Shown here piece after piece: positions 33,530 through 41,396 of a stretch of 51,585 nt of DNA. Position 1 is the first letter of the stretch; each line of letters opens with the position of its first letter. The stretch is taken from positions 1 to 51,585 of the forward strand of contig JAXGMN010000074.1 in NCBI GenBank assembly GCA_040768665.1, read 5' to 3'. Source of the DNA: JABWBD01 sp040768665 (GTDB lineage: Bacteria; Planctomycetota; Planctomycetia; Pirellulales; Thermoguttaceae). The notes beneath the pieces are model-generated. The model did no database searches. It was not told where the DNA came from and was given only the letters and a program-made list of their open reading frames with translations. The position numbers and the translations under genes were made by a program.

Positions 33530-35794
33530 TCAATCACGAATTAGGAAGATTCGATCGACGAAAACGGCCTCGACTTCCCCCGGCCTCTTCGGGGGAGCGA
33601 CCCAGAACGACATTCCTTTGCCGAGCTTGTGGCTCCCCAAATCGAACACCTTATACGCATCTCGGGACTCTTCGACAGTCACCTTCCGCGAGACGATGCC
33701 TCGCTTGGCGTTGTAGTCGTAGATTCCGATCGTCATGGCCGGTCCATCGGCTGCCGAAGCCTCGCAGCGGGCCGCCACGTAGCACCGCCAGGTCGAGCCC
33801 TCGCCGAGGTCTTCGCTGAAGGGCCAACTCGTCGCCCACTCGTAGTGGTCGCCGGGCATACGGATCGCGAACTTGTCGGATGCGGCAGCGTCCTCTACGG
33901 TGTCGGCCCAATGGCCGGCGCGGGCGAGGTTGAATTCATTGTCTTGAATGTCGATCCAGGCGTCGGCCGGAAGATCCTTGCAGGCATCGGGTGGCGGTCC
34001 AGCCGGCCGGAATCGCCTCCGAAGCTTGTCGGCCAGCTCCGCAAACGGCCGCCCTTCGCGGTACTGTCCGGGATTGTTTGCCTCGGCGACGCGAATGAAA
34101 TCCTCACAGGCCGCCACCGGATCGGCCGGGCCCAGGAATTCGGCCCTATCCGCGGCCGCTTTCCGCTTCAGCGAGTGATAACGGTTGAGCCACACGTGAT
34201 CCAGCGTGAGCCGCTCGCGTCGGACGCGGGCCGAAAACGTGGGGTTGTCCGCGACAGCCGCTTCGGCTTGCCGGTAAAGCTGCGTGGCCCGGTTGAGATC
34301 GTCCAGATCGAGCCAACCGGCCGTGTTCGGCATGAAGCATCGCAGATAAATGTCCTTCCGGCCGGCGGCTTCCTCGCGCAGCTCGAGGTACTGCAACAGG
34401 TGCGGCGCTGCCGGGCCGTAGTATCCTTCGACGAACTCGCGGATCAGCTTCTGAGCATCCTGCTCCGGATTCCACATCAGACGCGCAAGAAGCCAGGCCC
34501 GCATCTGCACGAAATCGCCGACGTTGCTGCCGTAGTCGCCCTGTTCGAACAACCCCACCACCTTGTGGTCGACGAAGAACCGCACGTTCGGCGCCAGCAC
34601 TCGTAGATTCGGGTGCGGCAGAATGTAATTGGAGAAGTTCGTCACATAGTCCCACACGAACAACTGCGGCGCCACCTCGCACCAGGCCTCGATATCCTTG
34701 CGGAAAGCGTCGTTCTGCGGGGCTTCGAGCGGCTGGGCGAACGAGCACTCGATCGAGCAGAGGCGGATGATCACGTTGTGCCTCGGCCTGGTCTTCTTCG
34801 GTGGCTGCCGCGTGTACTGGTACGCAAGCGTCTCGACGAGCACGTCGGGGAATTCTTTCTCGATCTGCTCGGCAACTGCATTGACGAACCGCAGAAGCGG
34901 CCCCGAGGCAGTTCCTTCTTCCTCTTCGACCGCCCGGCAGGCCGCGCACTGGCACCGTCCGTGCCAGTCATTCTGGCTGACGGAAATCAGGCCGACGTCC
35001 GGGGTCTTGCGGATCCACTCCAATGCGCGCGCGGTCAGTTCCTTCCGCATCGCCTCGTTGGTCAGGCAGAGCTGGGCCCGCTCATGCGTCCGCTTGCCGT
35101 CGATCTCGCTATACCACTCGGGGTGCTCGCTGAAGTACTTTTCCGGCGGCAGCAGCGGGTAGAACGTGTGGACGAAACCGGAGAACCGGTAGTGTCCGCC
35201 GTATTCGGGCGGGACGTTGTTGTGGTGTCCATTGCACTTCAGACGGGCAGAAAACACGCCGTCGAACGCACCGCGGTAGAACGATTCCCGATATCGAAGC
35301 GGCGGAGCATAGACCGTGTCGAGCGAGGGGACGTCAAGTGTTGCTCGCTTGGGCACGAAGCTTTCGGTGGCTGTCCACCAGCGGCAGCCGACGACGTCCT
35401 CTAAAAATGTATATACGGCGTAAAGGGTTCCGCGTGGCGGTCGGCCTGCCAGAACGAGCGCATCGCCGGCCGTCTTGACCACGATTCCGTCATGCCCGAG
35501 CGAGCCAAGGTCCAGGCTCCCGAGCAGCTTTGTCGCTTCCGCCGATGGGCCTACGAAGATCTTCCGTTTTCCGGCCGGCACGTTTCCCTCGGCGACGATC
35601 GGAAGCTTCGCTCCGGTGGACTCTTCAAGATGCTTCTGCAGTTCGCCGGCGGCCGTCGACTCGACGGGAGCGGGCTTTGCCGGCAACACGATGACCCAAT
35701 CGCTCCGGCCGTCTTCGACCAGTACGATGTCGTTACCCGGTGTGTTTGCCGGCAAGAGAGAAAGAACTGCCAGGACTATTGTGGATCGTACCAT
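33530..35794 (-). CDS. Secreted DUF4838 protein, glucuronidase-like
   Basis: A 754-residue protein with a signal peptide (MVRSTIVLAVLSLLPANTPG). The N-terminal domain (about 30-140) resembles the GH67 alpha-glucuronidase N-terminal region (ELQKHLEESTGAKLPI), followed by a DUF4838 domain (about 190-480; SQNDWHGRCQCAACRAVEEEEG, RLCSIECSFAQPLEAPQNDAF, LFVWDYVTNFSNYILPHPNL). The C-terminal 200 residues form a jelly-roll-like module. It probably acts on extracellular uronic-acid-containing polysaccharide. ATG 35794 is the natural start. It is the first of three similar-sized minus-strand genes. Confidence 0.78.
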   Translation of the reverse strand: MVRSTIVLAVLSLLPANTPGNDIVLVEDGRSDWVIVLPAKPAPVESTAAGELQKHLEESTGAKLPIVAEGNVPAGKRKIFVGPSAEATKLLGSLDLGSLGHDGIVVKTAGDALVLAGRPPRGTLYAVYTFLEDVVGCRWWTATESFVPKRATLDVPSLDTVYAPPLRYRESFYRGAFDGVFSARLKCNGHHNNVPPEYGGHYRFSGFVHTFYPLLPPEKYFSEHPEWYSEIDGKRTHERAQLCLTNEAMRKELTARALEWIRKTPDVGLISVSQNDWHGRCQCAACRAVEEEEGTASGPLLRFVNAVAEQIEKEFPDVLVETLAYQYTRQPPKKTRPRHNVIIRLCSIECSFAQPLEAPQNDAFRKDIEAWCEVAPQLFVWDYVTNFSNYILPHPNLRVLAPNVRFFVDHKVVGLFEQGDYGSNVGDFVQMRAWLLARLMWNPEQDAQKLIREFVEGYYGPAAPHLLQYLELREEAAGRKDIYLRCFMPNTAGWLDLDDLNRATQLYRQAEAAVADNPTFSARVRRERLTLDHVWLNRYHSLKRKAAADRAEFLGPADPVAACEDFIRVAEANNPGQYREGRPFAELADKLRRRFRPAGPPPDACKDLPADAWIDIQDNEFNLARAGHWADTVEDAAASDKFAIRMPGDHYEWATSWPFSEDLGEGSTWRCYVAARCEASAADGPAMTIGIYDYNAKRGIVSRKVTVEESRDAYKVFDLGSHKLGKGMSFWVAPPKRPGEVEAVFVDRIFLIRD

Positions 35795-35948
35795 GGGCGG
35801 GCTCCTTGGCGGGCGGGCCGAAGCGGCGAGGCTCCGGGAGGGGAGGGGGACACATCGGCTAGTCTATGTCGACAGACCGTGAAACGCAAGAGCCGCGCCG
35901 GACATAAATTGCCTGCCAAGATCGAGTATCGATGAGGCGCGCGACCGC

Positions 35949-37184
35949 TCATTCTTTGCTTAGCCGCCAGAGATGCGAATCCGAGCGGAAGAACACCGCT
36001 TTGCCGGAAATCGCCGGCGACGCGAGCACCGTGCCGTCAAGCTGGCCCGTGCTGACCAGTTTCCCCCCGTCCTTGCCGAGCTGCACGATTTGCACCAGGC
36101 CGTCGTGATTGGCGGCATAGAGATGTCCGTCGCCGATGGCAGGCGTTCCCCAGATCGGCCCCTTGAGGCGCAACTGCCAGATTACCTTTCCCGTGGCCGC
36201 GTCGCCGCAGACAAGGATTCCCGCCGACTTGATCGTGTACACGCGGCCTTCATGCACCACGGGGGAGATGTTGGCGGGCCCTAAGCGTTGCTCTTGCCAG
36301 GCCGGCTCGAAGCCGCCCGCGTCCGACTCGCGCCGCAGCGCAGTCAGACCGCGAATCGGTGAGAGGAGATAGTCGTTCCAGGCGGTGGTCGACGAAATCG
36401 AGGAGCAAGGCTGGTCGAGTTTCCAGACCTGCTTTCCCGTTTCCGGTTCCAGGGCGATCAGTCCGACCCGGCTCTGCAGCACCACGAGGTCATCGGCTGC
36501 GGTCTTCCCTTTCCAAAGCGCGGGCGTCGTCCAACAGCCGCCGCTTTCCAGTTCAATCCGCCACTTCGTTTCACCGGTCGACTTGTCCAAGCCGGCGGCA
36601 AAGGAGACGCCGGGATTTTCCAACTGGACAACCAAGCAGTTGCCGGCGACCAGAGGCGACGATGCCATGCCGACGTCGTTTCGGGAGCGGGGGCTTTCAA
36701 AGCCGAGTCCTCGATACCATTTCAGATTTCCGTCGAGATCGAGGCAGACAAGGTCGTTGGAGGAAAACAGGGCGAAAACGAGTCGCCCGTCGCCGGCGGG
36801 CGTGGAAGCGGCCACTCCGCCGAAGCGATTGCAGGCCGTGGAACCGGTTGCCCAAAGCGTCCGCTGCCAGCGAGTCTTGCCGCTTAGCGCGTCGATGCCG
36901 AGTACGTGAAGCCGCTCCTGGCGGGAGCCGCTCGCCGCAGTCACGACGATCGTTCCATCGACGACGATTGGGCCGGCCGGACCGCTCCCCGGAAGCGGTA
37001 CCTTCCACGCGACCGTCTTCTCCGAAAACTCGGTCGGCAGGCCGGTTTCCGAAGAGACGCCCTGTCCGGCCGGGCCACGGAACTGAGGCCAATCCTCGGC
37101 TTGGGCTGTCAAACAGGCAATCGCGGCAAGGCAGAGCCCGATGGCGCCAACTCTCGGGCTCGGGTTTCTCCTCGTGCACATCAT
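35949..37184 (-). CDS. Secreted PQQ-like beta-propeller protein
   Basis: A 411-residue protein with a signal peptide (about 1-28) and WD-like PQQ repeats of the BamB/quinoprotein type (WPQFRGPAGQGVSS, GKTRWQRTLWATG, GNLKWYRGLGFESP, GKQVWKLDQPCSS, GKVIWQLRLKGPIWG). In planctomycetes such proteins begin WPQFRGP and are exported; function is unknown. No PQQ catalytic residues are discernible. ATG 37184 (MMCTRR) follows GGAGA; the frame extends to 37253, but that extension is inside a terminal-inverted-repeat element and is not part of the gene. Confidence 0.82.
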   Translation of the reverse strand: MMCTRRNPSPRVGAIGLCLAAIACLTAQAEDWPQFRGPAGQGVSSETGLPTEFSEKTVAWKVPLPGSGPAGPIVVDGTIVVTAASGSRQERLHVLGIDALSGKTRWQRTLWATGSTACNRFGGVAASTPAGDGRLVFALFSSNDLVCLDLDGNLKWYRGLGFESPRSRNDVGMASSPLVAGNCLVVQLENPGVSFAAGLDKSTGETKWRIELESGGCWTTPALWKGKTAADDLVVLQSRVGLIALEPETGKQVWKLDQPCSSISSTTAWNDYLLSPIRGLTALRRESDAGGFEPAWQEQRLGPANISPVVHEGRVYTIKSAGILVCGDAATGKVIWQLRLKGPIWGTPAIGDGHLYAANHDGLVQIVQLGKDGGKLVSTGQLDGTVLASPAISGKAVFFRSDSHLWRLSKE

Positions 37185-37208
37185 CGAGGGGGTCTCCAAT
37201 ATTTCGCC

Positions 37209-37372
37209 TTGGAGTGCGCGTGACTCGTCACCGCTTTCTTTGCTTCGCTTCACGCTTTACCCTCGCGACAGTCGTTTCCAGAAAACCAACGGACCAAACA
37301 AAGAAGGCTAAAGCACCAAACGAAGATAGAAAGAAATAGAAAGAAAGCGACGACAAGTCGTGCGCACTCCAA
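37209..37372. mobile_element. 164-bp MITE-like element with 33-bp terminal inverted repeats
   Basis: TTGGAGTGCGCGTGACTCG... at the left end and its reverse complement at the right (TTGGAGTGCGCACGACTTG... on the minus strand) match over about 33 bp with five mismatches. The interior is AT-rich with GAAATAGAAAGAAAG repeats. No transposase and no clear target duplication is visible. It separates the PQQ-repeat and the next gene. Confidence 0.6.
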
Positions 37373-37384
37373 ATGAACTCCAGA

Positions 37385-38524
37385 TTATCTGCCTCGATCC
37401 GCCGATAGAATTGCTCCGCCGGTCTCGTCGCAGATTCGCAACTGGAAATCCCACCGCTGGGCCCAGTCCTGAGTCTGCTCGTTCTGGCAAACCTTCACAA
37501 GAATCACGTTTCGCCCGGGCTGGAGCGCGACCCGGCTCACGTACTGGTCCGGCTGGCTGCCGCTGTGGTAGACGGGATATTCGTCGACCAGTCGGCCGTT
37601 CAGCCACAGCTTGGTGGCATTCAGCGAGGTCATTCGGACGTCGACTTCCTTTTTCTCGTCCGCGATGAATTCGGCCACGGCATATCCGACAACCTCCCGC
37701 TGTTGGCCAAAAGGCTTGAAGAAGTCGATCTTGCCAAGGTCGTCGTCGCTGACGAAGTCGACCCATCGAACCTCGCCCTGCTTGCCCGCATAAACCGCTT
37801 CAGGCCGGATCTCACGCTCGGGCGGGTAGACCGCATCGAAGCCCTTGCGATCGGTATTGTCGAACGGCCCGATCAGCTTCCAATGGACCAGGTAGCCGAG
37901 TTGCCTGGCGAGATCGACCGATTGTCCCAGCTTTCGGAGTCTTTGAGCGAGGAGCTTGACCTGGTCCAAATCCCGCGCTGCTTCAAACGCTTTGCGGCAC
38001 AGCGAGACGGCGTCTTCGCGGCGGCCTGTTTCCGACGCTTTCGCCGCGTCGGCGGTCACCCGATCGACGGCGTCGCGGCGAAGCTCGAGGCTTGGATCGT
38101 CGAGCATCCTGGGGATCAATCGCTCTTCGGCCGACGGGTCGACTCGCAGCAGAATTTCGTAAGCCAGTCTGCGCCCACGTGCAGAATGGTCCCGCTCGAG
38201 CACGAAGCTCTCCAGCTCCGCCTTGGGAAGAGCGCCACCCTCGTGCAGCGCTCGCTCGGCGACGGCCTGGGCGGCCGTAGCGATCCAGTTTCCGGCAAGC
38301 GGCCCCGCGCCATCCATCCCACCGAGAATGTCGGGCAGGCGGGCTGCATCCGCCGTCGCAATCCGCTTCCACGCCGCGGCTGCCGCGCCTTGTCCGGCCG
38401 ACTCGGGCCCTACCTGACGGAGGTCCGCCAGCAACTTCGCAAGGGCCGGTTCATCGCTGAGGGCAGCGTTTGCAGAGAGGCAGACGGCCAGCAATCCGAG
38501 GAAGATAGATGCTTTCATGGGCAT
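37385..38524 (-). CDS. Secreted planctomycete protein of unknown function
   Basis: A 379-residue exported protein: signal peptide at about 1-22 (MKASIFLGLLAVCLSANA), a helical region (about 25-215, possibly HEAT-like: ERLIPRMLDDPSLELRRDAV), then a beta-sandwich-like C-terminal part (about 215-365; LVHWKLIGPFDNTDRKGFDAVYP, TKLWLNGRLV). The GPFDN and NGRLV elements are like those of carbohydrate-binding or PA14-type modules in planctomycete enzymes. No catalytic residues are visible. Start could be ATG 38524 or 38518. Co-directional with the PQQ gene but separated by the MITE-like element. Confidence 0.65.
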   Translation of the reverse strand: MPMKASIFLGLLAVCLSANAALSDEPALAKLLADLRQVGPESAGQGAAAAAWKRIATADAARLPDILGGMDGAGPLAGNWIATAAQAVAERALHEGGALPKAELESFVLERDHSARGRRLAYEILLRVDPSAEERLIPRMLDDPSLELRRDAVDRVTADAAKASETGRREDAVSLCRKAFEAARDLDQVKLLAQRLRKLGQSVDLARQLGYLVHWKLIGPFDNTDRKGFDAVYPPEREIRPEAVYAGKQGEVRWVDFVSDDDLGKIDFFKPFGQQREVVGYAVAEFIADEKKEVDVRMTSLNATKLWLNGRLVDEYPVYHSGSQPDQYVSRVALQPGRNVILVKVCQNEQTQDWAQRWDFQLRICDETGGAILSADRGR

Positions 38525-38570
38525 ACGCTCTCAAGGCCAAAGCAGGCAGCGAGGACGGGTGCAGCCCAGT

Positions 38571-38693
38571 GTAACCGTTCACGGGGCGGAAGAGAGGGGG
38601 ACAGGTCCATGGTTTCGGCCAACGTCTTTGTCGGCGAAATGCCTCGATTAGCCGAAAAATGGACCAGTCCCCGGCCGCCCCGTGAACGGTTAC
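38571..38693. mobile_element. 123-bp palindromic element, copy 2, with target duplication
   Basis: The ends GTAACCGTTCACGGGGCGG and CCGCCCCGTGAACGGTTAC are perfect 19-bp inverted repeats. It matches 15922-16044 (about 80% identity). AGCCCAGT flanks the element on both sides (38563-38570 and 38694-38701), an 8-bp direct repeat consistent with a target-site duplication. It also has the GGGGACAGG and ACCAGTCCCC motifs of the family. Confidence 0.75.
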
Positions 38694-38780
38694 AGCCCAG
38701 TATATCAAACACGGATGGGTACGCCAGCCGCCCACGGGGGCATTCCGTCGGCGTAACCGGCTCCCGTTTCTCTTCCTCAT

Positions 38781-38864
38781 CATCCGTGCCCCGGCTTGGC
38801 CATCCGTGCTACTTGGTCCTTGAGTTGTTCTGATAGCACGGAGGGCAAGGCCGGGGCACGGATG
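38781..38864. repeat. Long near-perfect inverted repeat, terminator-like
   Basis: CATCCGTGCCCCGGC... (38781-38811) pairs with its near complement at 38834-38864 (31-bp arms with a few mismatches) around a 22-base loop. It is between the 3' end of the flavoprotein gene (38952) and the unknown gene (start 38524), in a 427-bp gap that contains no other gene. Confidence 0.6.
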
Positions 38865-38951
38865 AGAAGATGCTCCACCATCCTACCGGGAGAAGGAGAA
38901 TTCGGGCATCCGATCGTGGTGCTTTTAAGAACCGGCTGCACACCGGCATCA

Positions 38952-39527
38952 TCAACCGGCCAGCTTCTTCATCAGCCACGCCATATTCAGCGCCAGATTC
39001 CTGACCGTCTCCACTCCCTCCGCATCCGCGTTGACTTCCCCCTTCTCCCGTCCGAAAGCGACATTCCAGTACGTCGATCCGGGCACGATCATTTCGCTGA
39101 TCAAGAAGAAATAGTTCAACTGCGCGAACGTGAAGTTCTGCCCGGCCCGGCGAGCCACGACGATTGCCGCGCCTACCTTCCGACGCAGCAGATCACGGTG
39201 GCGTCGAGCGACGTACCCCACCCGGTCCAGCAGTGCCATCGTCTGCGGCGTTGCGGAGCCGAAGTAGACCGGCGAACCGACGAGTACGCCGTCGGCCGCG
39301 GCAAATCGGTCAAGAACGCCCTCGAAGGCGGGGTCTTCCTGGACACAACGGATGGTGTCGGATCTCAAACAGCCGCCACATGCCATGCATGGCTTCACCG
39401 GGCGGTCGGCCAGCGGCAGATAGTCGGTCTCGATTCCTTCCGCCGAGAGCACTTCGAGCGCCTGTCTCAGCAGAATGCCCGTGTTTCCGTCCGGCCGCGG
39501 GCTGCCGGAAATGCCGAGTACCCTCAT
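38952..39527 (-). CDS. Iron-sulfur flavoprotein (Isf-like)
   Basis: A 191-residue NADPH-FMN-reductase-fold protein. GISGSPRPDGNT (5-16) is the FMN phosphate loop, and a Cys cluster C47-x2-C50-x2-C53-x7-C61 matches the compact [4Fe-4S] motif of iron-sulfur flavoproteins such as Methanosarcina Isf. GSPVYFGSATPQTMALLDR is the second FMN-contact region. It probably transfers electrons or reduces oxidants such as O2/H2O2 in anaerobes; its partner is unknown. ATG 39527 is used because family similarity starts there. It fits the low-oxygen enzyme set of the window. Confidence 0.85.
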   Translation of the reverse strand: MRVLGISGSPRPDGNTGILLRQALEVLSAEGIETDYLPLADRPVKPCMACGGCLRSDTIRCVQEDPAFEGVLDRFAAADGVLVGSPVYFGSATPQTMALLDRVGYVARRHRDLLRRKVGAAIVVARRAGQNFTFAQLNYFFLISEMIVPGSTYWNVAFGREKGEVNADAEGVETVRNLALNMAWLMKKLAG

Positions 39528-39635
39528 CGCGAAACGCCTCGAAAGGTTGCCTGGATGCCGTCGCGGCGAGTATACCGGTTGCACAAGCAGAGCGAAAGGG
39601 GGCCGTCTATCCTCCAACGGCCCGCCAGAACATCA

Positions 39636-39650
39636 GGCAGCCGGGCTGCT
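39636..39650. repeat. GGCAGCCGGGCTGCT palindrome
   Basis: Another copy of the (A/G)GCAGCCGGGCTGCT palindrome family, in the 190-bp divergent gap between the flavoprotein and inositol-phosphatase genes. The remainder of the gap is AT-richer (CTTTTGAAATCG, TTGCTTTTCTTT) and probably holds the divergent promoters. Confidence 0.5.
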
Positions 39651-39717
39651 CAAACCTTTTGAAATCGTTACGGGTGGTTGCTTTTCTTTACCTGCGGTGC
39701 AGGATAGACTGGTGTGC

Positions 39718-40515
39718 ATGACAACTCCGCATCCCGACATTCAGTTCCGTTTGAATCTTGCCGTCGAAGCCGCGCGCGAGGCCGGCGAGATCACGCTTGA
39801 GTATTTCCGCCGCGACGACCTGGAAGTGGAACGCAAGGGCGACGACTCGCCGGTCACGGTGGCCGACCGGGCGGCCGAACAGCACCTTCGGCAGCGAATC
39901 GCCGAGGCGTTTGCGGAGGACGGCATCCTCGGAGAGGAATTCCCCGAACGGCCGGGCTCAAGCGGCTACCGCTGGATCCTCGATCCGATCGACGGAACCA
40001 AGTCGTTTATCCATGGTGTGCCGCTTTATGGCACGCTAGTCGGGGTCGAATGCGAAGGGGAAAGCGTCATCGGCGTGATCCTGATCCCGGCACTCGACGA
40101 ATGTGTCTATGCGTCGATCGGCCAGGGCGCCTGGTACACGTCCGGAGGCGATCCGCCGAGACTCGCCCGCGTTTCTGAGAAGGTACAACTCGCTGAATCG
40201 TGCTTCCTGACGAGCGAAGTCGGCAGTTTCGACGAAATCGACCGTCGCGGGGTCTACGACCGCCTGCAGGCCGCATGCAGGCTGACGCGCACCTGGGGCG
40301 ACTGCTTCGGTTACTTGATGGTAGCCACGGGCCGGGCGGAACTGATGGTCGATCCCGTCATGCAAGTTTGGGATGCCGCGGCCATCCTCCCGGTGATCCA
40401 GGAGGCGGGCGGGACGTTCACCGATTGGCAAGGCCGACCGACGGCCCACTCCGGACAGGGGATTGCCACCAATGGCCACATCCTGGATGAGGTTCTGGCG
40501 ATCGTTCGGGGATAG
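39718..40515 (+). CDS. Inositol-monophosphatase-family phosphatase
   Basis: A 265-residue Mg-dependent phosphatase. The metal-binding motifs are complete: GEEFPE (Glu near 72), WILDPIDGTKSFIHG and the C-terminal WDAAAILPVIQEAGG. The family includes inositol monophosphatase, histidinol-phosphatase HisN and CysQ. The wording of LYGTLVGVECEGESVIGVI and GCGDCFGYL-like segments (TWGDCFGYLMVATGRAEL) is nearest to HisN-type members, but I cannot decide. ATG 39718 lies very close to the -10-like TAGGAT/GATAGACT, so the leader is short. It is divergent from the flavoprotein gene. Confidence 0.88.
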   Translation: MTTPHPDIQFRLNLAVEAAREAGEITLEYFRRDDLEVERKGDDSPVTVADRAAEQHLRQRIAEAFAEDGILGEEFPERPGSSGYRWILDPIDGTKSFIHGVPLYGTLVGVECEGESVIGVILIPALDECVYASIGQGAWYTSGGDPPRLARVSEKVQLAESCFLTSEVGSFDEIDRRGVYDRLQAACRLTRTWGDCFGYLMVATGRAELMVDPVMQVWDAAAILPVIQEAGGTFTDWQGRPTAHSGQGIATNGHILDEVLAIVRG

Positions 40516-40557
40516 TGCGGTTGGAAACGCAGGGAGCGCGGGAGGAAGTCATTTTTC

Positions 40558-41286
40558 TCACTGCACGGGCGCTTGCTCGGCCGCCGGCTGCTCGCCGGCC
40601 GCTTCGCCTTCCTTGGCCGCGGGCTGCTCGCCGGCCGTTTCGCCTTCGCTCCCCTGCTTCTCGGCCGGATAGCCGGGCCAGTTGGCCGTCTGCGTCCAGA
40701 CAATGTCCTCGTCGCGATAGAAAACGACTTCAATTCGCCCGGGCTCGGCAAAGTCTTCCCTGGGCAACTGCAAAAAGAGTTTTCTGCTGTCGACGGACCA
40801 TGCATCCAACAGCCCGAAAACCGCGCGGACACCATACCGCGGCCCCGGTTCTTCCGAGCGGCAGCGAACCACGACCGACGGCTTGTTTAAGAGGTTCCGC
40901 CGGCCCACCATAGTGAACGTCACCTTGTCCTTCGCAGACTCCGCGGTCGCCGGAAGATCCGCCGACAGCTCCTCGCACCGGTACATGGCCACCAGGTTGG
41001 TCCCCTTCATGTATTCGGTGCGAAAGAAAAGTGGTCGAGCCTTCCGCGCATCCGCGGTATCCTCGATCTTGCGGACCTCAATCGACGGCCGCTGGTGGCG
41101 AACCCATGGATAGTTGACCGCGAGAATCGGTTCCCCCGCGGTCGACGCCAGGACTTCAAGGAAGTCGACTCCTACCAGCGGCTTCTCGATAGACCGCCCC
41201 GGGGGCTCGGCGGCTGCGGACAGCCCTACGACACCGATTACGGCAAGAGATACCAGCCAGACCATGCGGATGCTGGAACGTTTCAT
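40558..41286 (-). CDS. Secreted unknown protein with Gln/Ala/Glu-rich tail
   Basis: A 242-residue protein with a signal peptide or N-terminal anchor (about 1-25, VWLVSLAVIGVVGLSAAA) and no known family. The middle part is beta-rich with no motif. The last 30 residues carry repeats of GE(T/A)AGEQPAA(K/E), a low-complexity tail. ATG 41286 follows GAGGTG. It sits between the phosphatase (opposite strand) and the Gfo/Idh/MocA gene, possibly in one transcript with the latter. Confidence 0.6.
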   Translation of the reverse strand: MKRSSIRMVWLVSLAVIGVVGLSAAAEPPGRSIEKPLVGVDFLEVLASTAGEPILAVNYPWVRHQRPSIEVRKIEDTADARKARPLFFRTEYMKGTNLVAMYRCEELSADLPATAESAKDKVTFTMVGRRNLLNKPSVVVRCRSEEPGPRYGVRAVFGLLDAWSVDSRKLFLQLPREDFAEPGRIEVVFYRDEDIVWTQTANWPGYPAEKQGSEGETAGEQPAAKEGEAAGEQPAAEQAPVQ

Positions 41287-41396
41287 GACCGTCACCTCAC
41301 TCATCGACCTGCGAGGAAGCCCGGCTGCACACTTCGAACTCCTTCCGCGCCTTCGGATGAGTTCGACCCCAGCAACCGGGCTGCCCGCCTGGAATC

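Noticed and set aside
37209..37253. N-terminal extension of the PQQ-repeat protein
   Set aside because: The extension is encoded by the terminal repeat of a MITE-like element; the signal peptide starts at 37184.
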